This document shows, piece after piece, positions 1 through 9,088 of a stretch of 64,000 bases of DNA (the stretch's first letter is position 1; every line of letters starts with the position of its first letter). A program made the translations under genes and the position numbers. This DNA is from Actinoplanes derwentensis. GTDB taxonomy: Bacteria; Actinomycetota; Actinomycetes; Mycobacteriales; Micromonosporaceae. The notes under the pieces are model-generated. The model worked only from the letters and a program-made list of their open reading frames with translations, was not told the DNA's origin and did not search any database. The DNA is taken from assembly GCF_900104725.1 (NCBI RefSeq), contig NZ_LT629758.1, positions 5,222,501 to 5,286,500 of the forward strand, written 5' to 3'.

Positions 1-212
1 ACCGGATGAAAGTGACCGTCCACCAGCCCAGGAGTGACGGTGGCCGCCCCCAGATCGACGACCTCGGTGTCCGGGCCACACCAGTCACGCACGTCGCAGC
101 GGTCCCCGACCGCCGTGATCACCCCACCTCCGACGGCGACGGCGGTCGGCGAACCGTCACCGGCCAGGGTGTGGATCCGGTCAGCAAGCAGAATCAGATC
201 GGCGGTGCTCAC
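1..212 (-). CDS. Amidohydrolase family protein, N-terminal part (runs off the window)
   Basis: Only the first 70 codons are present; the gene continues beyond base 1. The protein starts VSTADLILLADRIHTL, has a short beta-rich stretch, and then reads TPGLVDGHFHP. That is the metal-binding HxH segment that follows the N-terminal beta-sandwich of amidohydrolases (YtcJ/imidazolonepropionase-like). The GTG start at 212 is preceded by GGAGGGG at a good distance. Members hydrolyse C-N bonds in cyclic or acyl amides; the substrate cannot be told from this part. The gene is divergent from the membrane-protein gene to its right. Confidence 0.75.
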   Translation of the reverse strand, partial: MSTADLILLADRIHTLAGDGSPTAVAVGGGVITAVGDRCDVRDWCGPDTEVVDLGAATVTPGLVDGHFHP

Positions 213-230
213 GTGGCGCTCCCCTCCGTG

Positions 231-291
231 CGGCACGCTCCACGTGCCGTGACCCTCGCCAGTTAGTACCGCCGAACCGGCGTCCCGGTTC
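231..291. promoter_or_regulatory. Two short inverted repeats in a divergent intergenic region
   Basis: The 255-bp gap between the amidohydrolase and the large membrane-protein gene holds two perfect 7-bp inverted repeats: CGGCACG/CGTGCCG at 231-237 and 243-249, and GAACCGG/CCGGTTC at 274-280 and 285-291. They lie upstream of the amidohydrolase ribosome-binding site and could be operators. Short palindromes arise easily in GC-rich DNA, so this is weak. The rest of the gap shows no convincing gene. Confidence 0.2.
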
Positions 292-467
292 ACACCCCAT
301 GTCCGAACTCCAGCCACCGTCACTCTCACCAGCCGATATCGCCCGCCACCGGCTTGCGTCGATGCGCGAAGCTGGTCCTCCTGACCCTTCGCCATCCCGC
401 TGTCCTCGTTGCCTTGCCGCCATCCGGCCCTCGCTCTCCATCTGACCCCTGCTACCTCGGGAACGCC

Positions 468-3400
468 GTGACGACCTCGTACCCCTGCCCACGCTGCGGA
501 GCACCCGCCGCCCTCCCGGACGGCTGCCCGGCGTGCGGGGCCGGCCCCGACCCCGAAGCCGCCGAGGTGATCCACCTCGACAGCGAGATCACCCGACTCG
601 GCCAGCAGCTCACCGAGGCCCGGGCCCGAGTCGTCGACCTGGGCATCCGCATCCACGACGCCAGCAACCGGCGCATCGACCTGGCGGCCCGGGTCGTAGC
701 CCGCCGAGCCACCCCGCCGTCCCCGGCCCCAGCTCCCGGCCCGCTCTCGGCCCCCAGCCCGATTCCGGTCCCTGGCCCAGTCCCGGTTCCCGGTCCCGTT
801 TCGGCTCCTGGTCCCGTGCCCGGTCCTGGTCCCGTCCAGAGTCCTGGTCCGGCGCCGGTTCCTGGTCCCGCGCCGTTCTATACGCAGGCTTCCGAGTACT
901 CCCCCGAGCCTCGCCTCAGCACCATCACCGTGCAGAACGTTCTGTTCACCCTCGGCGGCCTGCTGCTGCTGGTGGCGGCCTCGGTGTTCACGGCCGTGGC
1001 CTGGGCCCAGGTCGGAGTGACGGGCCGCGCACTGCTGCTGGCCGCCGCCACCGGCGCGATCCTGGCGGTCCCCCCGTTCGCCGCCCGGCGCGGCCTGCGA
1101 GCCGCCGCCGAAACCCTCGCGATCGTCGGCCTGCTGATGATCCTGCTCGACGGTTTCGCGGCCTGGGCCGTCAACTTGGCCTGGGTCCGCGACATCGACC
1201 CGCCCGCCTACATCGCCGGAGTGCTGGCCGCAACCGCAGCGATCTCCGTCGGCTACGCGAAGCTGACCAGCCTGCGCGGCCCCCGAATCGCCGCCCTACT
1301 GCTGGCCCAGCCGGTGTTCCCCCTGCTGGCAGCCGCCGCCGACGCCGAACTGACCGGCTGGTCCCTAGCCTTCCTGGGCACCTTGCTGCTGAACATCACC
1401 GTCCTCCAGCTACTCCCCTCCCGAACCCCATCCCCCGTCACACCGCTCTCCGCCTCCGGCACCGCTCCCGCCACGATCTCCGGCAACCCGGCCGCTGATC
1501 AGGAACCGGCAGACCAGCGGCCCGTCACGGGCTGGCCGTCCACTCCGGGCCAGTCAGGATTCGCTCCGGGACAGTCGGTCGGTGCGGGACAGCCGTTCGT
1601 CACGGGCTTTCCGATCGCGGCGGCTGCACCAGTCACGGTGGAAAGCGTGTTGCGAGGGCTCGCCTACGCTTTCGGTGCCGTCACGGCGGGTCTCGCCGGA
1701 CTGATCGCCCTCGTCGACCTGTTCAGCGCCGTCGGCCCCGGCGAAGCGGCCTCCGCCGGTGGCATTCTGGTCCTGGTTCCGATCGCCCTGCTCGCCTGGG
1801 CGGTCCTGTCCCGGCTCACCGCGGCCCAGCAGATCACTTCCGGACTTCTCCTGGTGACCACGGCGGTCGCCGGCTTCCGCTGGGTGCTGGAACTCCGCTT
1901 CGACCTCCAGAACTCCGCATGGACGCTCACCCGGCTCGCGCTGATCACCCTCGTGGTCGCCGCCGTCGCCGCCCTGTTGCGTCCTCGCCTATCCCTGGCC
2001 GATGCGGCCGCTACACCTGCGACAGAAGGCGATCCACTCGAAGTCGGCGATGGCCCCTCGGGAGTTGGTGGGCGGGTGGGCTTCCCGCTTCTGGGGGCGG
2101 CTCGGCGGGTCGGCGGGAACGGGCCGTGGATCGGTGCGCTCGTGGCCGGGGCGGTGCCGGGGTTCGGTGTGCTGCTTGCCCTCGTTGACGCGATCACTCG
2201 AGGGATGGAGGCGGCCCTGCCGGTGCTGGAAGTGCCGCTGGGCTCGGTGGTCGGTGGCGGGCCGGGAGTGGATTCACTTGTCGCGTTGGTGATCACTGCG
2301 GGGGCGTACGCGCTCCTGATCTCCCGGCGCGTCCACGCCGACCTGGCACTCAGTGTGTTCGCCGGGGCTGCTCTGCTGGTTCCGGCCGCGTTCGGGCTGC
2401 TCTGGTGGACGGGTGCGGTCGCCGGAATGCTGGTGGGCGCGGTTGCTCTGGTGCGGGCGGCCGGGTCGCGCACGGTGGCGGAGTCGATCTACCGGGTGGT
2501 GCTGAGTGCTGGCTTCCTCTACTACGCCGTTCTGATCGGGTTCGGTCGTCCGGGAACAGCGGCCGGAGTCTTCGGGGCGATTCTTCTGCTCGGGGCCGGT
2601 ACGGCTGTGGTGGTGCGTTCCGGTGCGCGCCGGCGTGATGTGGGCGCGGGTTCGCTGGTGGTGGGACTGACCGCCCTGGGACCGGCGGTGTGGCTGGGCC
2701 TGCTGGCCGCCGACGCCACCGTGACCACGCAGGTGCGGGCGTCACTGCTGGTCACGGTCGTCCTGTGCCTGGTCGCTCACGTGGTCGCCCGGAGCCTTCC
2801 GCAGTACGGCCCGCACGCCCTCGGCGTAGCCCTGGTGATCGTCACCGCCACTCCCCTGTGGGCGGCGCCGGGTTCGGACCCGGTCGCCCTCTACGCCGCC
2901 GCGGCCCTACTGCTGACCGCGGCACTCCTGCCGATCCCGGCCGTCAACAGGAACGTCGTCCTGGGTGCAGCAGCGATCCCGGGCTTGGCGCTCCTGGTTC
3001 TGACCTTCCCGGACATCGCCGTCGTCGTCTTCCAGCCGTGGGCCGCCACGATCGAGTTCTGGTCCGATGTCGCTCCCCTCCAGTCACCGGTCGCGTGGTC
3101 GAGTGTCATCGCGATCGCGATGGCCGGGACAGCGGCTGCCGCGGCCCGTTTCCTCAGTTTCCGAAGCACTCGCCGGGGCACCAGCGTGAGCCTGAGCGCG
3201 ACCACCGGCCCGAGCGCGGACGCAAGCGTACGGACAAGCGGGCCGAGCGTGGAGACAGCCGGGGACGCAAGTACGGGGACGAGCGCGGACCTGGGGACAG
3301 GTGTTGGTGACTGGTCGGGGCGGTGGCTTGCGACCGGCGTACTGGCTAGTGGGCCGTTGAATGTCTCTGCTGCCGGGCTGGTGGCGCGTGTGGTTGCTCC

Positions 3401-4502
3401 GGTTGCCGCTCTGTTGGTGCCGCTGATCCTGGCGGCCGCCGGAACCCCGTGGCCGACGATGCCGCTCGGTGCGCTCGTCTGTGGGCTGTTCGGGTTGACG
3501 GTGGTGGCGCTGTCTCCGGAACGGCGGATCTCCAACGATCTCACGGCTGTCCTGTGTGGTGTTCTCGCGGCGGCCGGAGTGGCCGGTTCGCTGGCCGGCC
3601 ATGGGGCCACGATCGCGGCGTTCGCCCTGCTCACAGCCGCTTCGGCGGTGGTGGGAGTGGCCGGTTCCAGTACGGTGGTGCGGATCGCGGGCTGGACGGC
3701 CGGGTCGATCTCGGTGGTCGTCGTGGCGTACACCATCGGGGATGTTCTTGATCTCGGGTCGGCTGCTCCGCTGGCCGTTCTGGTGGCGGGGGCGCTGGTC
3801 GTGGCGCTGGAATGGGTGCTGCGAGGGCGACGGCCGGTCGAGGCGACGGCCCCGTTCGCGGTGGCGCACGTGGCGGCTCTGTTCGCGGTTCTGGCCACCG
3901 ATTCGGCGAGCTGGGCGGCGCAGGTCTGCCGGTTGTGGGCGCTGGTGCTGGTGGTGCGCGCGTTCCGGCCGGGTGAGAGCCGGACGATCCGGGCCCGTTA
4001 CGGGCTGGCAGCGTCGTCGGTGACGCTGATCAGCTGGTGGCTGCTGTTGTGGTCACGGAACGTGGAGACCACCGAGGCGTACACGCTTCCGACGGCCCTG
4101 CTGGCGCTGGGTGCCGGCTGGCTGGCCCGGCGGGGACGCCCGGAACTGCCGTCGTGGACCGCCTACGGTTCGGCACTGGCGGCGACGTTCCTGCCGTCAC
4201 TGGCGGTGATCGCCGGTAGTGACGCCAGCGATCCGCAGTATCTGCGCCGGCTGCTGCTCGGTGTCGGCGCGCTGGCGGTGCTGCTGCTGGGTGCGCGGGC
4301 CCGTCTGCAGGCGCCGGTGGTGACCGGCGGCGCAGTGCTGATCCTGGTGGCGTTGCACGAGCTGATCCAGGTCTGGGATCTGGTGCCGCGGTGGGTTCCG
4401 CTGGCGGTCGGCGGCCTGCTCCTGGTGGGGATCGCGACCACGATCGAACAGCGCCGCCGCGACCTGGCCCGGTTGCGGGGCGTGATCAGCCGGATGGAGT
4501 GA
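468..4502 (+). CDS. Giant multi-pass membrane protein, SCO7613 C-terminal-domain type
   Basis: The protein has about 1344 residues. The GTG at 468 is preferred over an upstream in-frame ATG at 354, because the first 38 codons of the longer version are not protein-like and the sequence from 468 opens directly with a zinc ribbon (CPRCGAP...CPACGAG). A short coiled-coil-like stretch and a Pro/Gly/Val linker follow. Beyond that lie roughly thirty hydrophobic, Ala/Leu/Val-rich segments broken by a second low-complexity Ser/Thr/Gly linker coded at about 3186-3310. This architecture matches actinobacterial proteins named after Streptomyces SCO7613, whose function is unknown. The gene stands alone; no partner enzyme is adjacent. 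The family assignment is by overall architecture. Confidence 0.75.
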   Translation: MTTSYPCPRCGAPAALPDGCPACGAGPDPEAAEVIHLDSEITRLGQQLTEARARVVDLGIRIHDASNRRIDLAARVVARRATPPSPAPAPGPLSAPSPIPVPGPVPVPGPVSAPGPVPGPGPVQSPGPAPVPGPAPFYTQASEYSPEPRLSTITVQNVLFTLGGLLLLVAASVFTAVAWAQVGVTGRALLLAAATGAILAVPPFAARRGLRAAAETLAIVGLLMILLDGFAAWAVNLAWVRDIDPPAYIAGVLAATAAISVGYAKLTSLRGPRIAALLLAQPVFPLLAAAADAELTGWSLAFLGTLLLNITVLQLLPSRTPSPVTPLSASGTAPATISGNPAADQEPADQRPVTGWPSTPGQSGFAPGQSVGAGQPFVTGFPIAAAAPVTVESVLRGLAYAFGAVTAGLAGLIALVDLFSAVGPGEAASAGGILVLVPIALLAWAVLSRLTAAQQITSGLLLVTTAVAGFRWVLELRFDLQNSAWTLTRLALITLVVAAVAALLRPRLSLADAAATPATEGDPLEVGDGPSGVGGRVGFPLLGAARRVGGNGPWIGALVAGAVPGFGVLLALVDAITRGMEAALPVLEVPLGSVVGGGPGVDSLVALVITAGAYALLISRRVHADLALSVFAGAALLVPAAFGLLWWTGAVAGMLVGAVALVRAAGSRTVAESIYRVVLSAGFLYYAVLIGFGRPGTAAGVFGAILLLGAGTAVVVRSGARRRDVGAGSLVVGLTALGPAVWLGLLAADATVTTQVRASLLVTVVLCLVAHVVARSLPQYGPHALGVALVIVTATPLWAAPGSDPVALYAAAALLLTAALLPIPAVNRNVVLGAAAIPGLALLVLTFPDIAVVVFQPWAATIEFWSDVAPLQSPVAWSSVIAIAMAGTAAAAARFLSFRSTRRGTSVSLSATTGPSADASVRTSGPSVETAGDASTGTSADLGTGVGDWSGRWLATGVLASGPLNVSAAGLVARVVAPVAALLVPLILAAAGTPWPTMPLGALVCGLFGLTVVALSPERRISNDLTAVLCGVLAAAGVAGSLAGHGATIAAFALLTAASAVVGVAGSSTVVRIAGWTAGSISVVVVAYTIGDVLDLGSAAPLAVLVAGALVVALEWVLRGRRPVEATAPFAVAHVAALFAVLATDSASWAAQVCRLWALVLVVRAFRPGESRTIRARYGLAASSVTLISWWLLLWSRNVETTEAYTLPTALLALGAGWLARRGRPELPSWTAYGSALAATFLPSLAVIAGSDASDPQYLRRLLLGVGALAVLLLGARARLQAPVVTGGAVLILVALHELIQVWDLVPRWVPLAVGGLLLVGIATTIEQRRRDLARLRGVISRME
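714..878 (+). repeat. Low-complexity Pro-Gly-Pro-Val coding repeat
   Basis: Within the giant membrane protein, about 55 codons encode near-repeats of PGPVPVPGPV and PGPAPVPGPA, with matching DNA repeats of the type CCCGGTTCCCGGTCCCG. They link the zinc-ribbon/coiled-coil head to the first membrane segment. Such slippage-prone linkers vary in length between strains. Confidence 0.7.
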
Positions 4503-4522
4503 TCACCGGCCGGCGGCGCCCC

Positions 4523-4618
4523 GAAGAACCGGTGTCCTGAAGAACCGGTGTCCTGAAGAACCGGTGTCCTGAAGAACCGGTGTCCTGAAGAACCGGTGTC
4601 CTGAAGAACCGGTGTCCT
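4523..4618. repeat. Six perfect tandem copies of a 16-bp repeat
   Basis: The unit GAAGAACCGGTGTCCT is repeated six times without a mismatch or spacer, followed by two degenerate partial copies to about 4640. Each unit contains the palindrome ACCGGT. The array starts about 20 bp after the stop codon of the giant membrane protein and runs into a gene relic. The absence of spacers excludes a CRISPR. It looks like a recent slippage-expanded minisatellite. Confidence 0.95.
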
Positions 4619-4662
4619 GAAGCGCCGGCGGTGTCCTGAAGCGGAGCCGCCGGCCGCCGCCC

Positions 4663-4845
4663 TCACCGCTCGTCGAGCTGCTCGCGGACCAGCGCGGCGA
4701 CGCGGGCGAGGGCGGCGCCCGCGTGGACAACGGCACCCTCGTGCCGCACATCGCCGACCGGCGGCCGCTGGCCGAACTGCCGGCCGTCCACCAGGACGCA
4801 AGCGACGGCAGATTGGCCGGCAAGACGGTCATCATCGTCGGCTGA
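4663..4845 (+). pseudogene. 3' relic of a zinc-type alcohol dehydrogenase / quinone oxidoreductase
   Basis: About 60 codons in one frame end in GKTVIIVG-stop and contain VDNGTLVPHIADRRPLAELP. This is the usual C-terminal segment of MDR-superfamily NADP-dependent zinc-binding dehydrogenases, with the final KTVIIV strand. No start codon, nucleotide-binding domain or upstream coding region is present; the frame runs back into the 16-bp repeat array. The rest of the gene has therefore been lost, probably by a deletion whose edge is marked by the repeats. Confidence 0.6.
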
Positions 4846-4851
4846 CGCTGG

Positions 4852-4882
4852 AGACGTCCCAGGTCCGAGCGACCGGACGTCT
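4852..4882 (-). terminator. Probable terminator of the nitrate reductase gene
   Basis: The inverted repeat AGACGTCC/GGACGTCT has an inner GGTC/GACC stem and a small loop. It begins 9 bp after the nitrate reductase stop codon. There is no T-run, as is common in high-GC actinobacteria. Confidence 0.55.
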
Positions 4883-4890
4883 GGCGTGGG

Positions 4891-7800
4891 TCAGTAGACG
4901 TCCCGGGCGTAGCGCTTGTCGGCGGTCAGCTGTTTGACGTAGACGCGGGCCTCGTCCTCGGACAGGCGGCCGTGATTGACGGCGATCTCGTGCAGGGCCC
5001 GGTCCACGTCCCGGGCCATCCGGGTGGCGTCACCGCAGACGTAGAAGTGGGCGCCCGCCTGTAGCCACGCCCACAGCTGGGCGCCCTTCTCGCGCATCCG
5101 GTCCTGCACGTAGATCTTGGCCCGCTGGTCCCGGGAGAACGCCACGTCCAAGCGGCTCAGGATCCCGTCGGCGCGCAGGGCGGCCAGCTCGGTGGCGTAG
5201 TAGTCGTCGGTGGCACTGCGCTGTTCGCCGAAGAACAGCCAGTTGCCGCCGGGGGCTCCGATGGCCTGGCGCTCCTGAAGGAAACCGAGGAACGGGGCCA
5301 CCCCGGTTCCCGGACCGATCATGATCATCGGGGTGTTGGGGTCGGCAGGCGGGCGGAAATACGGGGCACGCTGCACATACACCGGTACCTCGGTACCCGG
5401 CCGGGCGTCGGCCAGATGCGTGGAGCAGACACCCTTGCGCGAACGGCCGACCAGATTGTCGAAACGGATCACCGACACGGTCAGGCTGACCAGGTTCGGA
5501 TCGGTCAGTGGGCTGGAGCAGATCGAGTACTGCCGGGGCTGCAACCGTTTCAGCACACCGGCCCAGTCGGCGGCGGTGGCATCGACCGGATGTTCGGCGA
5601 GCACGTCGACGGCCTGCCGGCCCCAGGTCCACTTAGCCAGTTCGCCCTTGTTGTCGGCGCGCAGCAGCGTCTTGAGCCGCCCGGACCCGCCCCGGTCGGC
5701 CACGAACCGCAACAGCCCCGGCGTGATCCGGGTGATGTCCAGGTGACGGCTGAGCGCGTCGGCGAGCGGCACCGCACCGACCTTGTCCAGGTCGACAAGC
5801 GTTTCCGCGCTCAGTCCGGTGACGTCCAGCCATTCCGACACCAGGTCCGGGCAGTTGACCGGCCACACCCCGAGCGCGTCCCCGGCCTGATAGCCGAGCA
5901 GCCCGCCGGTGTCGAACGTGAACCGCCGCACCTCTTTCCCCGACCCGTCCCGGCTGAGCAGCCGATTCCCCACCAGCACCGCAGCCAGCGGCGACTCTTT
6001 ACCGGCCCCGGCCACGGAAGAAGCAGGGGCGGGCGTGATCTGGGCGGGTGGAACCCCGGGGGTCAGGGCGGCCAGGACTGCGGAGAGCCAGCCGTCGGCG
6101 GTTTCGGTGAAGTCCGGTTCGCAGTCGGCGCGCGCGGTCAGGCGGACCGCGCCCAGTTCGGCCAGGCGCTCGTCCAGGCGACGGCCGTGCCCGCAGAAGT
6201 CGTCATAGTTGGAGTCGCCGAACGCCAGCACCGCGAACCGCCGCCCGTCCAGCCGGGGCGCCGCGTCACCGGCCAGCGAGTCCCAGAAGCCGGTCCCGTT
6301 GTCGGGCGCGTCCCCGTCACCGAAGGTGCTGGTCACCACGAGCAGGTCAGCGCCGGGGTCCAGCAGGTCGGCGGCCGGCCCGTCCATGCCGAGCACGTTC
6401 ACCGGCCGCCCGGTCTGGGCGAGCTTCCCGGCCACGGTCTGCGCGAATTCCTCGGCGTTCCCGGTCTGCGAAGCCCACAACACCTGCAGGCGCCCGGCTT
6501 CCGGGTCGGCGGCCTCAGAGATTTCCCGACCCGGCGCTGGTACGGGGGACAAAAGCCCCGCGAGCAGCCCGTTCACCCACATGGCCGTCGTCTGATCGAA
6601 CGGTGCCGTCTCCGGCAGCACCAGCGGCCCCGGCCTGGTGGCCACGCCCGCCAGCAACCCGGCCAGATATCGCCGCTGACCTTCGTCGAGCACGGGTGGG
6701 GCGGGGTCGAGGCCGAGCCACTCGTGCAACGGTCCCGCCCCGGCAGAACCCGGCCCCGCCAGACCGGCACGCACGAGATCCAGCATGCCCGCGGTTCCGG
6801 TGGCGTCAAGGGCGGGGGTAGGAACCGTGGGGGTGACTCGGGTCAGGGCGACCGCACACACCTTGAGTTCCGGCTGGAACGAGAGTGGGTCGACGGCGTC
6901 GCTGGTGACGGCGTTGACGCTGACGTACTCGCCGAAGAGGTCGTTCCAGTGGATCGGCGCGAAGCAGTTTCCGGGCATCACCCGGTCGCTGACGACCGCG
7001 GGCAGGACGGCCCGGCCGCGGCGGGAGGCGATCTCGACCTGGTCGCCGGGGGTGATGCCGGCCGCGGCGGCGTCGGCGGGATTGATCTCCAGGAAGGGAG
7101 CCGGGTTGAGGCGGTTGAGTTTGGCGATCTTCCCGGTCTTGGTCATGGTGTGCCACTGGTGCTGGAGACGGCCGGTGTTGAACACGAACGGATAGTCGTC
7201 GTCGGGCAGTTCGGCCGGGTCGGTGTGCGGGCGGGCGTGGAAGACGGCCCGGCCGGAGGCGGTGGCGAACCGCAGGCCACCGTCGGCGGTGCGGTAGCGG
7301 ATCGGGTTGCGCGACGGGCCGTCGAGAGCGGCGGGCCACTGGACCGGGCCGCGGTTGAGCCGTTCGTACGTGACGCCGCTGAGATCGTACCCAGTCTGCG
7401 GGTTGGTGAAGGTTTTGATCTCGTCGAGGATCTCGGCCGCGGAACCGTAGGTGAACGACGCGCCGTAACCCATTTCGGTCGCGACGCGGGCGATGATCAA
7501 CCAGTCGGGCAGGGCCTCGCCGGGCGCGGGGACGACCGGGTGGACGAGGGTGAGGTTCCGCTCCGAGTTGATCATGATGCCGTCGGCCTCGGACCACATC
7601 GCCGCCGGCAGCACGATGTCGGCGTAGGCGTTGGTCTCGGTCTCGGCGAAGACGTCCTGGGTGACGACCAGGTCGGCGGCCTCCAGCCCGGCGATGACGG
7701 TGCGCCGGTTGCCGACCGACGCGACCGGGTTGGTGCAGATGATCCAGCAGGCTTTGATCCGCCCGGCGGCCATCTGCTCGAACATGTCGACGGTGCCCTT

Positions 7801-8985
7801 GCCGACGTCGGTGCGCAGGGTTCCGGCGGGCAGTCCCCAGGCGTTCTCGGTGAAGACGCGGTCGGCCGGCACCAGCACCGATCGCTGTCCGGGCAGCCCG
7901 GGGCCCATGTAACCCATCTCCCGGCCGCCCATCGCGTTCGGCTGGCCGGTGAGTGAGAACGGCCCGCTCCCGGTGCGGCAGATCGCGCCGGTCGCCAGAT
8001 GCAGGTTGATCAGCGCGTTGGTGTTCCAGGTGCCGTGGGTGCTCTGGTTCAGGCCCATGGTCCAGAGGCTGACCCAGTTCTTCGACGCGCCGATCCACGC
8101 GGCGGCCGTCCGGATGTCGTTCTCGGACAGGCCGGTCAGCTCGGCGACCCGTTCCGGCGGATAGTCGGCGAGGAACTCCGGCATCTGCTCCCAACCGTCG
8201 GTGTGGGCGGCGATGAAGTCCAGGTCCGGTTCGATCAGGTGCAGCAGGCCGTTGAGCAGCGCGAGGTCGGCGCCGGGCCGGATCTGCAGGAAGAGGTCGG
8301 CCTTGTCGGCGGTGGCGGTGCGCCGCGGGTCGACCACGATCAGCCGGGCGCCGGCCTTGACGCGTTCCATCATCCGCAGGAAGAGGATCGGATGGCAGTC
8401 GGCCATGTTCGACCCGATGACCAGGTACGTGTCGGCATGGTCCAGATCGTCGTAGGAGCCGGGCGGCCCGTCGGCGCCGAGCGACAGTTTGTATCCGGTG
8501 CCCGCGCTGGCCATGCAGAGCCGCGAGTTGGATTCGATGTTGTTCGTCCCGATGAAGCCTTTGACCAGCTTGTTCGCCAGGTACTGGGCTTCCAGGGTCA
8601 TCTGCCCGGACACGTACATCGCGAACGCGTCCGGCCCGTGCTCGTCGATGATCGCGCGCAGCCGCCGGGCGGTCTCGCTGATCGCCGCGTCCATCCCGGC
8701 TCTCTCCGCCGCGACGCCACGGTCCGCCCGGATCAGCGCACTGTCCAGGCGTCCGGGCGCGGCGAGCAGATCCGCGCTGGTCGCGCCCTTGGTGCAGAGC
8801 CGCCCGGAGTTGGCCGGATGCTCCCGGTCCCCGGCCACCTTGAGCACCTTCAGCCGGCCGTCCCGGCGCCCCACGTCGAGCACCATGCCACAGCCGACGC
8901 CACAGTAACCGCAAACGGTTCGCACCTGACTGACATCGGCATCCACGGGCCCGAGCCTAGGAACCGGCGGTTTCCACCCGGTCAC
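4891..8985 (-). CDS. Assimilatory nitrate reductase fused to a sulfite-reductase-type NADPH flavoprotein
   Basis: The protein has 1364 residues. Residues about 20-700 are a molybdopterin oxidoreductase: the four [4Fe-4S] cysteines are C25, C28, C32 and C64 (VCGYCGVGC ... LCTKG), followed by Mo-bisMGD domains. After a linker, a flavodoxin domain ([10 protein letters not shown], about 830-960) and a CysJ-like FAD/NADPH module ([22 protein letters not shown]) end in the typical RDVY tail. Electrons would pass from NADPH through FAD, FMN and Fe-S to Mo, reducing nitrate to nitrite in the cytoplasm. No nitrite reductase or nitrate transporter is nearby. The 8985 start is GTG. An in-frame GTG at 8946 lies about 7 nt after a TAGGCT -10-like hexamer and could be the true start of a leaderless mRNA; it would keep all four cysteines. 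Confidence 0.92.
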   Translation of the reverse strand: MTGWKPPVPRLGPVDADVSQVRTVCGYCGVGCGMVLDVGRRDGRLKVLKVAGDREHPANSGRLCTKGATSADLLAAPGRLDSALIRADRGVAAERAGMDAAISETARRLRAIIDEHGPDAFAMYVSGQMTLEAQYLANKLVKGFIGTNNIESNSRLCMASAGTGYKLSLGADGPPGSYDDLDHADTYLVIGSNMADCHPILFLRMMERVKAGARLIVVDPRRTATADKADLFLQIRPGADLALLNGLLHLIEPDLDFIAAHTDGWEQMPEFLADYPPERVAELTGLSENDIRTAAAWIGASKNWVSLWTMGLNQSTHGTWNTNALINLHLATGAICRTGSGPFSLTGQPNAMGGREMGYMGPGLPGQRSVLVPADRVFTENAWGLPAGTLRTDVGKGTVDMFEQMAAGRIKACWIICTNPVASVGNRRTVIAGLEAADLVVTQDVFAETETNAYADIVLPAAMWSEADGIMINSERNLTLVHPVVPAPGEALPDWLIIARVATEMGYGASFTYGSAAEILDEIKTFTNPQTGYDLSGVTYERLNRGPVQWPAALDGPSRNPIRYRTADGGLRFATASGRAVFHARPHTDPAELPDDDYPFVFNTGRLQHQWHTMTKTGKIAKLNRLNPAPFLEINPADAAAAGITPGDQVEIASRRGRAVLPAVVSDRVMPGNCFAPIHWNDLFGEYVSVNAVTSDAVDPLSFQPELKVCAVALTRVTPTVPTPALDATGTAGMLDLVRAGLAGPGSAGAGPLHEWLGLDPAPPVLDEGQRRYLAGLLAGVATRPGPLVLPETAPFDQTTAMWVNGLLAGLLSPVPAPGREISEAADPEAGRLQVLWASQTGNAEEFAQTVAGKLAQTGRPVNVLGMDGPAADLLDPGADLLVVTSTFGDGDAPDNGTGFWDSLAGDAAPRLDGRRFAVLAFGDSNYDDFCGHGRRLDERLAELGAVRLTARADCEPDFTETADGWLSAVLAALTPGVPPAQITPAPASSVAGAGKESPLAAVLVGNRLLSRDGSGKEVRRFTFDTGGLLGYQAGDALGVWPVNCPDLVSEWLDVTGLSAETLVDLDKVGAVPLADALSRHLDITRITPGLLRFVADRGGSGRLKTLLRADNKGELAKWTWGRQAVDVLAEHPVDATAADWAGVLKRLQPRQYSICSSPLTDPNLVSLTVSVIRFDNLVGRSRKGVCSTHLADARPGTEVPVYVQRAPYFRPPADPNTPMIMIGPGTGVAPFLGFLQERQAIGAPGGNWLFFGEQRSATDDYYATELAALRADGILSRLDVAFSRDQRAKIYVQDRMREKGAQLWAWLQAGAHFYVCGDATRMARDVDRALHEIAVNHGRLSEDEARVYVKQLTADKRYARDVY

Positions 8986-9046
8986 TGTGAAGTGCGCCGA
9001 CTGATTACCCCGGTCTCACCTCGGGACCGTCGGCGTTGTGACATGC

Positions 9047-9080
9047 AAGGACGCCCCGGCCGACCGGCCGGGGCGTCCTT
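9047..9080 (-). terminator. Strong hairpin terminator of the AftD/DUF3068 operon
   Basis: Perfect 15-bp arms (AAGGACGCCCCGGCC and its complement) enclose a 4-nt loop. The hairpin begins 9 bp beyond the DUF3068 stop codon on the minus strand. No poly-T tail is seen. Confidence 0.75.
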
Positions 9081-9088
9081 GTGGCAGA

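Noticed and set aside
4523..4618. 16-bp repeats as a CRISPR array
   Set aside because: The copies abut with no spacers, are too short and no cas gene is nearby.
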